From contig NZ_OY781882.1 in the NCBI RefSeq assembly GCF_963677125.1, forward strand, positions 3,294,501-3,358,500: a stretch of 64,000 nucleotides of DNA, in the 5' to 3' direction. Origin of the DNA: an uncultured Desulfobacter sp. (GTDB taxonomy: Bacteria > Desulfobacterota > Desulfobacteria > Desulfobacterales > Desulfobacteraceae). Below the pieces are notes generated by a model, which worked only from the letters and a program-made list of their open reading frames with translations, did no database searches and was not told where the DNA came from. Of the stretch, positions 1 to 9,000 are shown one piece after another; position 1 is the stretch's first letter; every line of letters begins with the position of its first letter. A program made the position numbers and the translations under genes.

Positions 1-133
1 CCTGTTTATGTCCGGCTATACAAGCAATGTCATCGTCCACCAGGGTGTACTGGACGATGACGTCAATTTCATTCAAAAGCCGTTCTCATCCAGGGAACTA
101 GCAACCAGGGTGCGCGAAGCATTAAATAGTTAG
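1..133 (+). CDS. C-terminal end of a receiver-domain protein (partial)
   Basis: An open frame enters from the left edge and stops with TAG at 131-133. The readable 43 residues run from LFMSGYTSN to VREALNS and include QKPFSSREL. This is the beta-4 to alpha-5 end of a CheY-like receiver, with the conserved Lys-Pro before the last helix. The tail is typical of receivers at the C-terminus of hybrid histidine kinases, but the rest of the protein is outside the window, so hybrid kinase and stand-alone regulator cannot be told apart. A palindromic repeat begins at the stop codon. Confidence 0.7.
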   Translation, partial: LFMSGYTSNVIVHQGVLDDDVNFIQKPFSSRELATRVREALNS

Positions 134-260
134 TGTTTAAACGAAAAGTCACCCACCTGCGGCGTTGCTGCACAAAGCTGCAATCCTCACGTACTATAGT
201 ACGCTCCGGTTCCAGCTTTGTTTGCGCCTTGCATCTGGGCAACTTTTCGTCCAAACACGG
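133..260. repeat. 128-bp palindromic interspersed repeat, copy 1
   Basis: The 128 bases have complementary ends (GTGTTTAAACGAAAAGT at the left, ACTTTTCGTCCAAACAC near the right) and a central palindrome GTACTATAGTAC. A copy of identical length with the same ends lies at 37719-37846. There is no transposase inside. It looks like a MITE-like or REP-like non-coding element; the short ORF across it is an artefact. Confidence 0.8.
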
Positions 261-279
261 GTTTCCGTTCAGTCAATAG

Positions 280-2133
280 TTAATCCTGTATTCGGATCTG
301 CATCTCACATTCCCGGCAGTTGAAAATCACTTGAAAACGGTGTTTGCCATGGGTCAAAAACAGAGATTCGCAAGAGGGCCCGGGGAAATGGCCCCCAGGC
401 GTGTCGCCCTTTTTGGGGCACCACCCGAGGCTGCGGCGAATACAATGTTTTGTGGTCATGACCTGGATACCCGGTCCCGGCGAAGCACATTCAAAGGCAG
501 GATCAATGGATTTCCCCCCCCTTTTCTTGTAAAATTGAACAGCCAGATGATTGGCAGCATTGGCCCTGAAATCAAGCTCGAACTGATAAAATGGAAACGG
601 GGCCGGCCTTGGCTCAACCGTTGGTCGTGTATAAGCGTTTAACCGGTTCTTTTCCAGGCAGTCCACCAAGTCCCGGCGCAGGCGGTTCAGGTCCGCAGCA
701 GGCAGGAACACCGGTTTTGAAAGGATTTCAAGGCGATTCAGCACAAAGCAGGTATTACCCAATTTACCCAATTGCTTTTCAATGGCTGCCCGGGCCGTAT
801 CCGGATTGCGGGCAGGTTCTCCCGGTGAACAAAGCAGGGCCCGGGCCCGGATATTATCCTCATCCACGCAGGAGAGCTCAAACCCTTGGGGGTGTTCACA
901 AAACTTCATATCCAGAGATATTTTTCTTTGGGCCGTCGTGCCGCCCATAAGACGTGCAAACTTTACGTCATGGTTTCTGAATACCATGGTACCTTTGGGT
1001 AGATCCTTTTTAGCCATCCGCGTTTTTCCGGAGGGGTACACCTGACCATTTTCATCCACCCGGTTCACATAAAAGCCCTTGAGCCTTCCCGGTGCATTGG
1101 GAAAACAGATCCCATCCCCGGCCTGCAAATCATGGGGCCGCGCCAATACCAGGGCCTGATTTTTAATTTGTTTCACCCGCCCCACGGGTTCTCCTACAGA
1201 TTTTGGCGTATCAAAGGCGTCAATAGGCTTGGATGATCCGGAAAGAAAATAATCGGTAAATCCCCGGTTAAAGGTTTTGCTGGGTTCCGGTGTAAAAAAA
1301 AGCGTTGTACGACCCGAAGACGCCCTATCATGAGAGGAACCGGTCTTGATAAAGGCATCAAGCCGCCGGCGGTAAAAGCCTGTAATATTTTTTACATAAT
1401 CAAGATCTTTAAGGCGCCCCTCAATTTTAAAAGAGGTAATACCGGCCCGGACCAGATCCGCCAAACAATCCGAGCGGTTCATGTCCTTTAATGAAAGCAG
1501 ATGCTTGTTTTCACAAAGCACTGTGCCGCTTTTATCTTCAAGGTTCCAGGCAAGCCGGCAGGGCTGACCGCAGGCGCCGCGGTTGGCGCTTCTGCCGCCA
1601 ATAGCTGCGCTCATGTAACATTGCCCGGAATAGCATACACACAATGCCCCATGAACAAAGGCTTCAAGATCAACACGCGTGGCAGCTCGGATCTGTTTAA
1701 TGGCAGACAAAGACAATTCCCGGGCAAGAATCACCCGGGAGAAGCCTGACTGTTCAAGGAATTTGACCTTTTCAGGGGTCCGGTTGTCGGTCTGGGTACT
1801 GGCAAATAAGGGGATGGGGGGCAGATCCATCTCTAAAAGGCCCATATCCTGGATGATCAGGGCGTCTACCCCGGCATGGTAGAGTTTTTCAATCAAATTT
1901 CTTGCCGGCTGAAGTTCGTGATCAAAAAGCAGGGTGTTAAACGCCACATACACCCGGGCAAAATAGCGGTGGGCATAGGTGCACAGTGCCTCAATATCCG
2001 CAACACTGTTGCCGGCGGCAGCCCTTGCACCGAACCGCTCTGGCCCGATATACACGGCATCGGCTCCGTGATCGACGGCGGCCTTGCCAAATTCCATATT
2101 TTTTGCCGGGGCCAAAAGTTCCAGGCTGGACAT
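280..2133 (-). CDS. Peptidase U32-family protein (RlhA/YdcP-like)
   Basis: The 617-residue protein begins SSLELLAPAKN and has the U32 signature region with GADAVYIG near residue 30, a Cys cluster (HGALCVCYSGQCYMS, then NRGACGQPCRLAW) near residues 165-195, and FKIEGRLKDLDYV near 245. U32 proteins with this Cys set include tRNA/rRNA hydroxylation factors (TrhP, RlhA) and carry Fe-S clusters. A length above 600 with a long C-terminal domain fits the RlhA/YdcP type better than the approximately 450-residue TrhP type. The start at 2133 has an AGGAG upstream; a further in-frame ATG lies 14 codons earlier without a ribosome site. The exact modified RNA is unknown. Confidence 0.75.
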   Translation of the reverse strand: MSSLELLAPAKNMEFGKAAVDHGADAVYIGPERFGARAAAGNSVADIEALCTYAHRYFARVYVAFNTLLFDHELQPARNLIEKLYHAGVDALIIQDMGLLEMDLPPIPLFASTQTDNRTPEKVKFLEQSGFSRVILARELSLSAIKQIRAATRVDLEAFVHGALCVCYSGQCYMSAAIGGRSANRGACGQPCRLAWNLEDKSGTVLCENKHLLSLKDMNRSDCLADLVRAGITSFKIEGRLKDLDYVKNITGFYRRRLDAFIKTGSSHDRASSGRTTLFFTPEPSKTFNRGFTDYFLSGSSKPIDAFDTPKSVGEPVGRVKQIKNQALVLARPHDLQAGDGICFPNAPGRLKGFYVNRVDENGQVYPSGKTRMAKKDLPKGTMVFRNHDVKFARLMGGTTAQRKISLDMKFCEHPQGFELSCVDEDNIRARALLCSPGEPARNPDTARAAIEKQLGKLGNTCFVLNRLEILSKPVFLPAADLNRLRRDLVDCLEKNRLNAYTRPTVEPRPAPFPFYQFELDFRANAANHLAVQFYKKRGGKSIDPAFECASPGPGIQVMTTKHCIRRSLGWCPKKGDTPGGHFPGPSCESLFLTHGKHRFQVIFNCRECEMQIRIQD

Positions 2134-2320
2134 GCATACTCCTAATTGTGTGTTTCGAACTGGTCCAAAAACCATTTAATATCTCTTATTGTCAATCTTT
2201 TCTTTTTAATAATCGAACAAAATGTAAAAAAACTGCATTCAATTGAATAAAAATAATTGACTCTATCTGTAAAAAAACAGCAAAATCAGTTATAAAGAGG
2301 AATGAAAGGAAAAAATAATC

Positions 2321-3016
2321 ATGCCACAAACAGTTTTAATCGTAGACGATGATGCAAAACTCATTGAGCTCTTAACCGAATACTTCGGAGAAAATGAATT
2401 TATAGCCCATGCCGTCATGCTGGGCGCCGACGCCCTTGATGCAATACGGGACAACCAACCGGATATTGTTATTCTGGATATCATGCTCCCGGATACCAAT
2501 GGGTTGGAGGTACTCAAACAAATCCGTGCCAAACATACCATACCGGTGATCATGCTTACGGCCAAAGGTGATGATACGGACAGAATCGTGGGGCTGGAGC
2601 TAGGGGCGGACGATTATCTGCCCAAACCCTTTAACCCCAGAGAGCTTCTTGCCAGAATCCGGGCCATTCTCCGTCGTCAGGATAGGGCCGAACCCGAATC
2701 AGACACAGTGATTATCCGGGCCGGAGATCTGGAATTAAACAGATCCACACGCACCTTGATTTTTAAAGGTCAAAACATACCCTTATCCACAACGGAATTC
2801 AATGTCCTGGAAGTGCTGATGAAACACCCGAATACAGTGCTCAGCCGGGAGCAGATAACAAACATGGCCCAGGGTCGAAGCTTTATGGCCGATGACCGCA
2901 GTGTGGACATTCATGTGTCCAAACTCAGGGGAAAAATCGAAAAGAATCCATCTTCTCCGGTGCGGATCAAAACAATATGGGGCACGGGATATATGTTTAT
3001 CAATACAGATTCATAA
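2321..3016 (+). CDS. OmpR-family response regulator
   Basis: The 231 residues hold an N-terminal receiver (acidic pair DDD near 9-11, phospho-acceptor Asp in DIVILDIMLPDTNG near 53, Lys in LPKPFNPREL near 105) and a C-terminal winged helix (about 130-228, ending KTIWGTGYMFI). The domain order and the RXIKTIWGTGYMF end are typical of OmpR/CpxR-type DNA-binding regulators. It lies 36 bp before a sensor kinase on the same strand and forms a two-component operon with it. An AAAGGAAAAAA stretch precedes the ATG. The sensed signal cannot be read from the sequence. Confidence 0.92.
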   Translation: MPQTVLIVDDDAKLIELLTEYFGENEFIAHAVMLGADALDAIRDNQPDIVILDIMLPDTNGLEVLKQIRAKHTIPVIMLTAKGDDTDRIVGLELGADDYLPKPFNPRELLARIRAILRRQDRAEPESDTVIIRAGDLELNRSTRTLIFKGQNIPLSTTEFNVLEVLMKHPNTVLSREQITNMAQGRSFMADDRSVDIHVSKLRGKIEKNPSSPVRIKTIWGTGYMFINTDS

Positions 3017-3052
3017 CCAAAGTGTCCAATTCATAACCAAAGTACCCAATCC

Positions 3053-4438
3053 ATGATAATCAAGCACCTTTACCTGAAAATTCTTTTCGCGTTCCTGGGT
3101 ATTCTTCTGATCAACATGCTGTTGACTATCGGTCTGTTTATGATGACTGCCGGACGTTCATATAAATCCTGCATAGACCGGCAGAATATAGCCAAGCTCA
3201 AAATATTTAAAGTCATGGCACAAAAGGAGTTGGACCGCCATAAAGATCTTCCGGCAGAAGAAAACCCCGATTTTGTGGCGCTTTTGAATACCTATACAAA
3301 AATATTCGGCATTAAACTCTGGCTTAGCGAACCTGGTGGCCCGATTATATGGCAAAGTTTTGAGGGACCGGTGAATCTTCCGTCCGACAAGAACTACCGA
3401 CAGGTTAATCACGACGACGGGATCATCGTTTACCACTATATGCTTCAATGGCAAGAATACTATGCCATTATCCCGATCAGCTACCGAAACCAAGGACTGC
3501 ACATTCACCTTTCCCTGAACACCGGGAAGGCCAAGCGCTATAAAGGGTTATTTTTCATCGGACTTATAGTCATCGGCATTACCGCCACCTTGATGCTGAT
3601 CCCTATGATTTCATACATCACTCGTCGAATAAACCGGCTCAATCAGTCAGCCCTTGAATTTGCCGGAGGGAATCTGTCTGTACGAACGAATATCAAAGGC
3701 GATGATGAAATCGCCAAACTTGGGGACACATTTAATCGGATGGCAGATCGATTGGAGCGGCTGATCAGCAACTCCAAGGAACTGACGGCCAATGTATCCC
3801 ATGAATTACGATCGCCCCTTGCACGTTTGAGGGTTTCCAAAGAACTGATCATGGACAAACTGGAACAAAAGGGCGCATCAGATGATGCAATCATGCGGTT
3901 ATTGAACAACATGGAATCAGACATTGGGGATCTTGACACCCTGATAGAAGAAGCCCTGGCCCTTTCCAAAATAAATTATCAGGAATCGGCCCTGACACCT
4001 GAAACCTTCAGGTTTTCCGAGTTTATAAAATCTATGATGGCCCCATACCATCCACTGCTGAGCAGCAAAGATCTGACCCTTGACCTCGACATCAAGGACT
4101 TTGGAAAGGCCCGTCAGGACAAGGCACTAATCAAATCGGTTTTGTCCAATCTCATGGACAATGCCATAAAATATTCCCCACCCGGTAATTCTATCCATGT
4201 ATGTGCCGGAACAGTTTCACCTAAGGGCCTTGAATTTTCAGTCACCAATACCTGTGCACCGATGCGTCAAGAAGATCTTGATCGCCTGTTCAATCCGTTT
4301 TTCCGTATTCCCGGACAAAAAGCATCGGGAACAGGACTTGGGCTTGCCATTGCAAAAAAACAGATCCTGCGTTGCCAGGGTACCATCCGTGCGGAGCATA
4401 ACGGCCGGGAAATTTGTTTGGCTGTTTATATTCCATAG
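3053..4438 (+). CDS. Sensor histidine kinase, CpxA-like architecture
   Basis: The 461-residue membrane kinase pairs with the regulator just upstream. A transmembrane helix at about 9-31 is followed by a periplasmic domain to about 160, a second helix (GLFFIGLIVIGITATLML), then HAMP to about 240. The HisKA box carries the phospho-acceptor His in NVSHELRSPLARL near 253. The HATPase region contains the N-box NLMDNAIKYSPPG and G-box GTGLGLAIAKKQI. The family phosphorylates its partner regulator in response to envelope signals. The kinase is followed by a large hairpin that separates it from asd on the other strand. Confidence 0.92.
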   Translation: MIIKHLYLKILFAFLGILLINMLLTIGLFMMTAGRSYKSCIDRQNIAKLKIFKVMAQKELDRHKDLPAEENPDFVALLNTYTKIFGIKLWLSEPGGPIIWQSFEGPVNLPSDKNYRQVNHDDGIIVYHYMLQWQEYYAIIPISYRNQGLHIHLSLNTGKAKRYKGLFFIGLIVIGITATLMLIPMISYITRRINRLNQSALEFAGGNLSVRTNIKGDDEIAKLGDTFNRMADRLERLISNSKELTANVSHELRSPLARLRVSKELIMDKLEQKGASDDAIMRLLNNMESDIGDLDTLIEEALALSKINYQESALTPETFRFSEFIKSMMAPYHPLLSSKDLTLDLDIKDFGKARQDKALIKSVLSNLMDNAIKYSPPGNSIHVCAGTVSPKGLEFSVTNTCAPMRQEDLDRLFNPFFRIPGQKASGTGLGLAIAKKQILRCQGTIRAEHNGREICLAVYIP

Positions 4439-4448
4439 TATGAATCCG

Positions 4449-4567
4449 TAAAAAACTTCACCTATAAGCATGGGGTCTGGCAGGGGCAAGACATACATAT
4501 GGTATGTCGAGCCTCCTACCAGACCCCATAACGCAGTAGACGAAGATTTTTTTACGAGGCCATCAAA
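4449..4567. repeat. Nested inverted repeat between convergent genes
   Basis: An inner stem pairs ATGGGGTCTGG (4470-4480) with CCAGACCCCAT (4519-4529). An outer arm GTAAAAAACTTC (from 4449) faces GAAGATTTTTTTAC (to 4556), followed by GAGGCCATCAAA. The outer edge resembles the ends of the palindromic element at 46635-46786 (ACTTTTTAC then GCCATCAA), so the two look like members of one repeat family. Its place between converging genes suggests it also ends transcription on both strands. Confidence 0.65.
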
Positions 4568-5669
4568 GAATGATATTTAAAATTCGCCGTAAAGGTTCAG
4601 CCGCGCCCCAGAGCAACTGATCCCCCACAGAAAATGCGGTGAGAAAATTTTCACTGATAGTCATTTTCCGGATTCTGCCCACGGGCACGTTCAAGGTGCC
4701 TGTCACGGCAGCGGGCGTCAGATCTTTGATTGAATCTTCCTTATTGTTAGGGATCACCCGGACCCAGTCATTATTGGCCGCCAGGGCGGCATTGATCTCA
4801 TCTAAAGGGACATCTTTTTTCAACTTGATGGTGAAGGCCTGGGAATGGCACCGCATCGCGCCGATGCGGATACACTGGCCGTCGATGGGGATAGGATTGT
4901 CTGAACGTCCCAGAATCTTATTGGTTTCCACAAACCCTTTCCACTCCTCCCGGGTCTGGCCATTCTCCATGGCCCGGTCAATCCAGGGAATAAGGCTTGC
5001 ACCCAAGGGAACACCCCAGTTTTCAACGGGATAGGCATCGGACCGCAAGGTGTCGGTAACCTTTCGATCAAGATCAAGAATTGCCGAGGCAGGATCATCC
5101 AGAATCGGGGCTGCCTGGTCACCGATGTTTCTCATCTGTGCCACAAGCTCTCTCATGTTTTTGGCACCGGCACCGGAAGCGGCCTGGTAGGTCATGGAAG
5201 TCAACCATTCCACCCAGTCATTTTCAAAAAGTCCGCCCAGGGCCATCAGCATCAATGAGACCGTGCAGTTGCCGCCGATAAAATTCTTAATTCCTTTGGA
5301 TATGGCCGTTTCAATGACCGGCATGTTGACCGGATCCAGAACAATAATACTTTGGTCATCCATTCTCAGGGTGGATGCCGCATCGATCCAGTAGCCCTCC
5401 CAGCCACGCTCGGTCAGCTTGGGGCGCACAACTTCAGTGTAAGACCCGCCCTGGCAGGTCACCACGATATCCATCTCCATCAATGTATCAATATCAAACG
5501 CATCAATGAGTTCCGAAGCCCCCTGCCCGACATCAGGGGCAGTCTGTCCGGCCTGGGACGTGGTGAAAAAAACCGGTGTAAATTTTTGAAAATCATTCTG
5601 TGCAGACATTCTTTCCATGAGCACGGAACCCACCATGCCTCGCCAACCAACCATGCCGACTTTTTTCAT
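4563..5669 (-). CDS. asd: Aspartate-semialdehyde dehydrogenase
   Basis: The 368-residue enzyme makes L-aspartate 4-semialdehyde from aspartyl phosphate with NADPH, the branch point to Lys/diaminopimelate, Thr and Met. The N-terminal Rossmann motif VGWRGMVGSVLMERM is clear; the active-site Cys lies in GGNCTVSLMLMAL near residue 134, and the catalytic His fits RIGAMRCHSQAFTIKLK. Length and motifs match the proteobacterial Asd group (E. coli type, about 367). It stands alone on the minus strand. The start codon has only a weak purine stretch upstream. The C-terminal residues overlap the outer arm of the adjacent repeat by a few bases. Confidence 0.95.
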   Translation of the reverse strand: MKKVGMVGWRGMVGSVLMERMSAQNDFQKFTPVFFTTSQAGQTAPDVGQGASELIDAFDIDTLMEMDIVVTCQGGSYTEVVRPKLTERGWEGYWIDAASTLRMDDQSIIVLDPVNMPVIETAISKGIKNFIGGNCTVSLMLMALGGLFENDWVEWLTSMTYQAASGAGAKNMRELVAQMRNIGDQAAPILDDPASAILDLDRKVTDTLRSDAYPVENWGVPLGASLIPWIDRAMENGQTREEWKGFVETNKILGRSDNPIPIDGQCIRIGAMRCHSQAFTIKLKKDVPLDEINAALAANNDWVRVIPNNKEDSIKDLTPAAVTGTLNVPVGRIRKMTISENFLTAFSVGDQLLWGAAEPLRRILNIIL

Positions 5670-6069
5670 CTTCCCTTATCCTTTCTACTACAAGTATGTA
5701 ATTTAAAATTTAAGAATTACTGCATAGCTGCTTTTTTAAAAAAAAGCCAGGGTCATATGAAAAAAACCCGGCAATCAAAATCTGTAAAAAAGCCTTAAAT
5801 CCTCAAAAAACAGCGCCTATAACGATTGCTGAAAACGATAGGATACCATCCATTTCAGGACAGCGAAACTTTGTTTTCTTTTTATTTACTCTTTGGAATT
5901 ATATGATATAATTCAACTTAATAAACGGCTATGAGTTGACCTTGCCTATCAACATTCAAGCTCAACTCACAGCAAACGCTAAAAGAGCTGTGTAGGTTAC
6001 TCAGCCTTTATTATATAATCTTAAGTGTATCGTCCCATTTTTTTAAGTCCAACTTCTTAAGGCAGGACT
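5670..6069 (+). other. 400-bp intergenic region with a promoter candidate and a degraded repeat
   Basis: No gene is seen between asd and the debranching enzyme. A possible sigma-70 promoter has TTTACT at 5885-5890, a 16-bp spacer and TATAAT at 5907-5912, pointing to the glycogen genes. About 5927-6010 is an imperfect member of the dispersed palindromic repeat family described at 18545; its stem GAGTTGACCTTG faces CAAGCTCAACTC. Confidence 0.45.
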
Positions 6070-9000
6070 ATGGTCACAAAAAATCAAGAAATATTCTTGC
6101 TCGCCCAGAGTCCGTCCCCAGGAACGGCTCAGATTTTATTTTGCGGAGATGTTGTCGTTTTCAACCTCAGTGTATCCCCTGACAGCCCGGGCCGAGCCTT
6201 TGTCAGAACCAACCTGGGCAACGCAAACGCGATCCGCAGAGAAATCATCCGTCGGGTGGAAAAAAATGAGATCAAACTGGGTGAAGCCTGGCATGACCTG
6301 CCCATGAAAGAAGAAGGGGATGGCAATTTTTCCATCCACCTGCCCCTGCACCAGACCGGATCGTTCCAAGCCAAATGTTTTTTTATTCCCCAGGACAGTG
6401 ATGTCCCGGTATGGCCCGAAGGGGAAAACACCAAACTCTGCGTTGAACCGGCCGGCACCTGCTGTGCCAACATCATTTATAATGCATTTGTACGACAGTT
6501 TGGCCCCACCAAAGACGCAACGTTCCAGCCCCCGAATCTGGATACCATGCTCAACAAGCTAGATGATCAGGGATTCACAGTCATTCCTCAATCCGGGAAA
6601 TTCAGAGATCTGAAGGAACAGTTGAACTTTATCTTCTCCAGAATGGGCTGCCGGGTGCTTCACCTGTTGCCCATTCACCCCACGCCCACTACCTATGCCA
6701 GGATGGGCCGGTTTGGAAGTCCCTATGCCGCCCTTGACTTTTCGGATGTGGATCCGGCCCTGGCTAAATTTGACCCGGCAGCCACCCCCCTTGAACAATT
6801 CATGGAACTGGTGGATGCCGTGCATGATCATGACGGCTATCTGATCCTTGACATTGCCATTAACCATACCGGCTGGGCTGCCAGTCTCCATGAATCCCAT
6901 CCAGAGTGGCTGGACCGGGAGGATGACGGCAAAATCCGTATGCCAGGGGCCTGGGGTGTTGTATGGGCGGACCTGACCAAGCTGGATTACAGCCACACGG
7001 ATCTGTGGCAGTACATGGCAGATATTTTTCTGCTCTGGTGCCGCCGGGGGGCAGACGGATTCCGGTGCGATGCCGGATACATGATTCCGGAACCGGCCTG
7101 GGAATATATTATCGCCAAGGTACGACTCCAATACCCCGACACAGTTTTTTTCCTTGAAGGGCTGGGTGGGCCACCGGATTCAACCCGCCACCTGCTCCAG
7201 CGGGCAAATTTTAACTGGGCCTATTCAGAACTTTTCCAGGAGTATACCCTTGATCAGATATCCGGGTACATCCCCCAAGCCATAGACCTTTCCAATACCT
7301 GCGGACACTTGATCCATTTTGCCGAAACCCATGACAATAACCGTCTGGCCAAGGTGTCCCATACCTACGCGAAAATGAGGACAGGACTTTGCGCACTTTT
7401 CAGTATCTGCGGGGGCTTTGGATTTGCCAACGGCGTTGAATGGTTTGCCAAAGAAAAAATAAATGTCCACAACTCCCCGGGCCTGAATTGGGGAAATCCC
7501 GACAACCAGGTGGATTATATCACCCGGCTTCATCTTCTGTTGCGGGAACATCCGGCTTTTTTCAGTCAGGCACAATTGGCTCTCATCCATGACAAAGAGA
7601 GCCAGGCCCCGGTACTGCTCAGGTTTAACCCCTGTCATAATGCCCGGATACTGGTGCTGATCAACCTGGACTGCGACAGCCAGGTCATGGCGGTGTGGCC
7701 GGCCGGAGCCGAAGGCAGTGCGGCCTTTCCCTGGACAGACCTGATTTCAGGCAACACGGTTCAGGCGGAAAACAGACAAAAAAAATACCGTATACTCCTA
7801 AAGCCGGGCCAAGTGCTGGCCCTAAGCCCCAAAAAAAACGACTTGCAGTGGCTTGAATCCCAGCAGGCCGGCAATCTGTCTATGCCCGCCAGAGTTCTGA
7901 TGCAGAAGCGAAGGGCACTGGCCCTTGAGGTAATTGCTGCGGTGAAAGGCAATATAAATATAGCCGGTCTGGATGTGGAACAGGCCGCCATGGATTTGGC
8001 ACAACATCCTCAAACCTTTATCCGGGAACTCTATCCGGACAAGCTGTTCAGCCGGACGATCCTGTTTGATGCCCACAAAGATATCAATCGCAGAGTCATG
8101 GTTCCCCCGGGCTTTTTCCTGCTGGTCCGGTGCAACAAGCACTTCAGGGCTCAGCTTGGAGAATCAGGGACTGACAAAAAGTGCCTGGGTTTTTGTGAAA
8201 GTCTGCCTGTAGAAGGGGATGCCGCGTACCAAGCTATTTTCTTGCCCCTGGAAATAAAAGACAATCACAGGGACTGCCTGCTTCAACTGCGGATATCCGG
8301 CCCCGAAGGCACGAAAAAAATTATTGGCAATATCAGATATATTCCCCCCTTTGAAGCCCTGAACCTGCGACTCTCTTTTATCCGTAGGGAGATTGTCGCG
8401 GACCCGTCCATCAAGCAGCTGTCCACAACCTGCCTGGGGGCAATGATGCGATCAGGTGCAAGCTTCAGCCACCTGGAAAGCCGTTATGATGCTCTGCTGG
8501 GCGCCAATCTGAACCCTGCTTTGCCCGAAAACCGATGGATGCTTTTGTCCCGATTTAGAATCTGGGGCGTATTCCAGGGCTATTCCAGGGAACTTGGGCC
8601 CGATTGTATAGATGCGTTCTGGACCTCCCATGACCGGGGCGGAAAATGGCGATTCAGAGTTCCCTCATCCGAAGGCAGATATTATGTCATTGATCTGTTT
8701 CTGGAGATCGACCGAAAAGCAAACCTGGTGACCCTGACATTGCACCGGGAAACGGCACCGGCGGATAATCCCCGGCGCCTTCAGCCCCAGCGTAATGTGA
8801 CGCTCATCATCCGCCCTGATATTGAAGACAGAAGTTTTCATGACACAGTTAAAGCCTTTAGCGGCCCTGAACAGCAATGGCCGTCATCAATTTCAGCTTT
8901 TGACAATGGATTTTTCTTTCATTCCCAAACAGGACGGATACTTCGACTGTCAAGCAGCCGGGATGCATTTTTATTAAAACCCGAATGGCAGTATATGGTC

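Noticed and set aside
69..254. Short minus-strand frame across the left palindrome
   Set aside because: It lies within the 128-bp repeat, and the second copy of the repeat has no matching frame.
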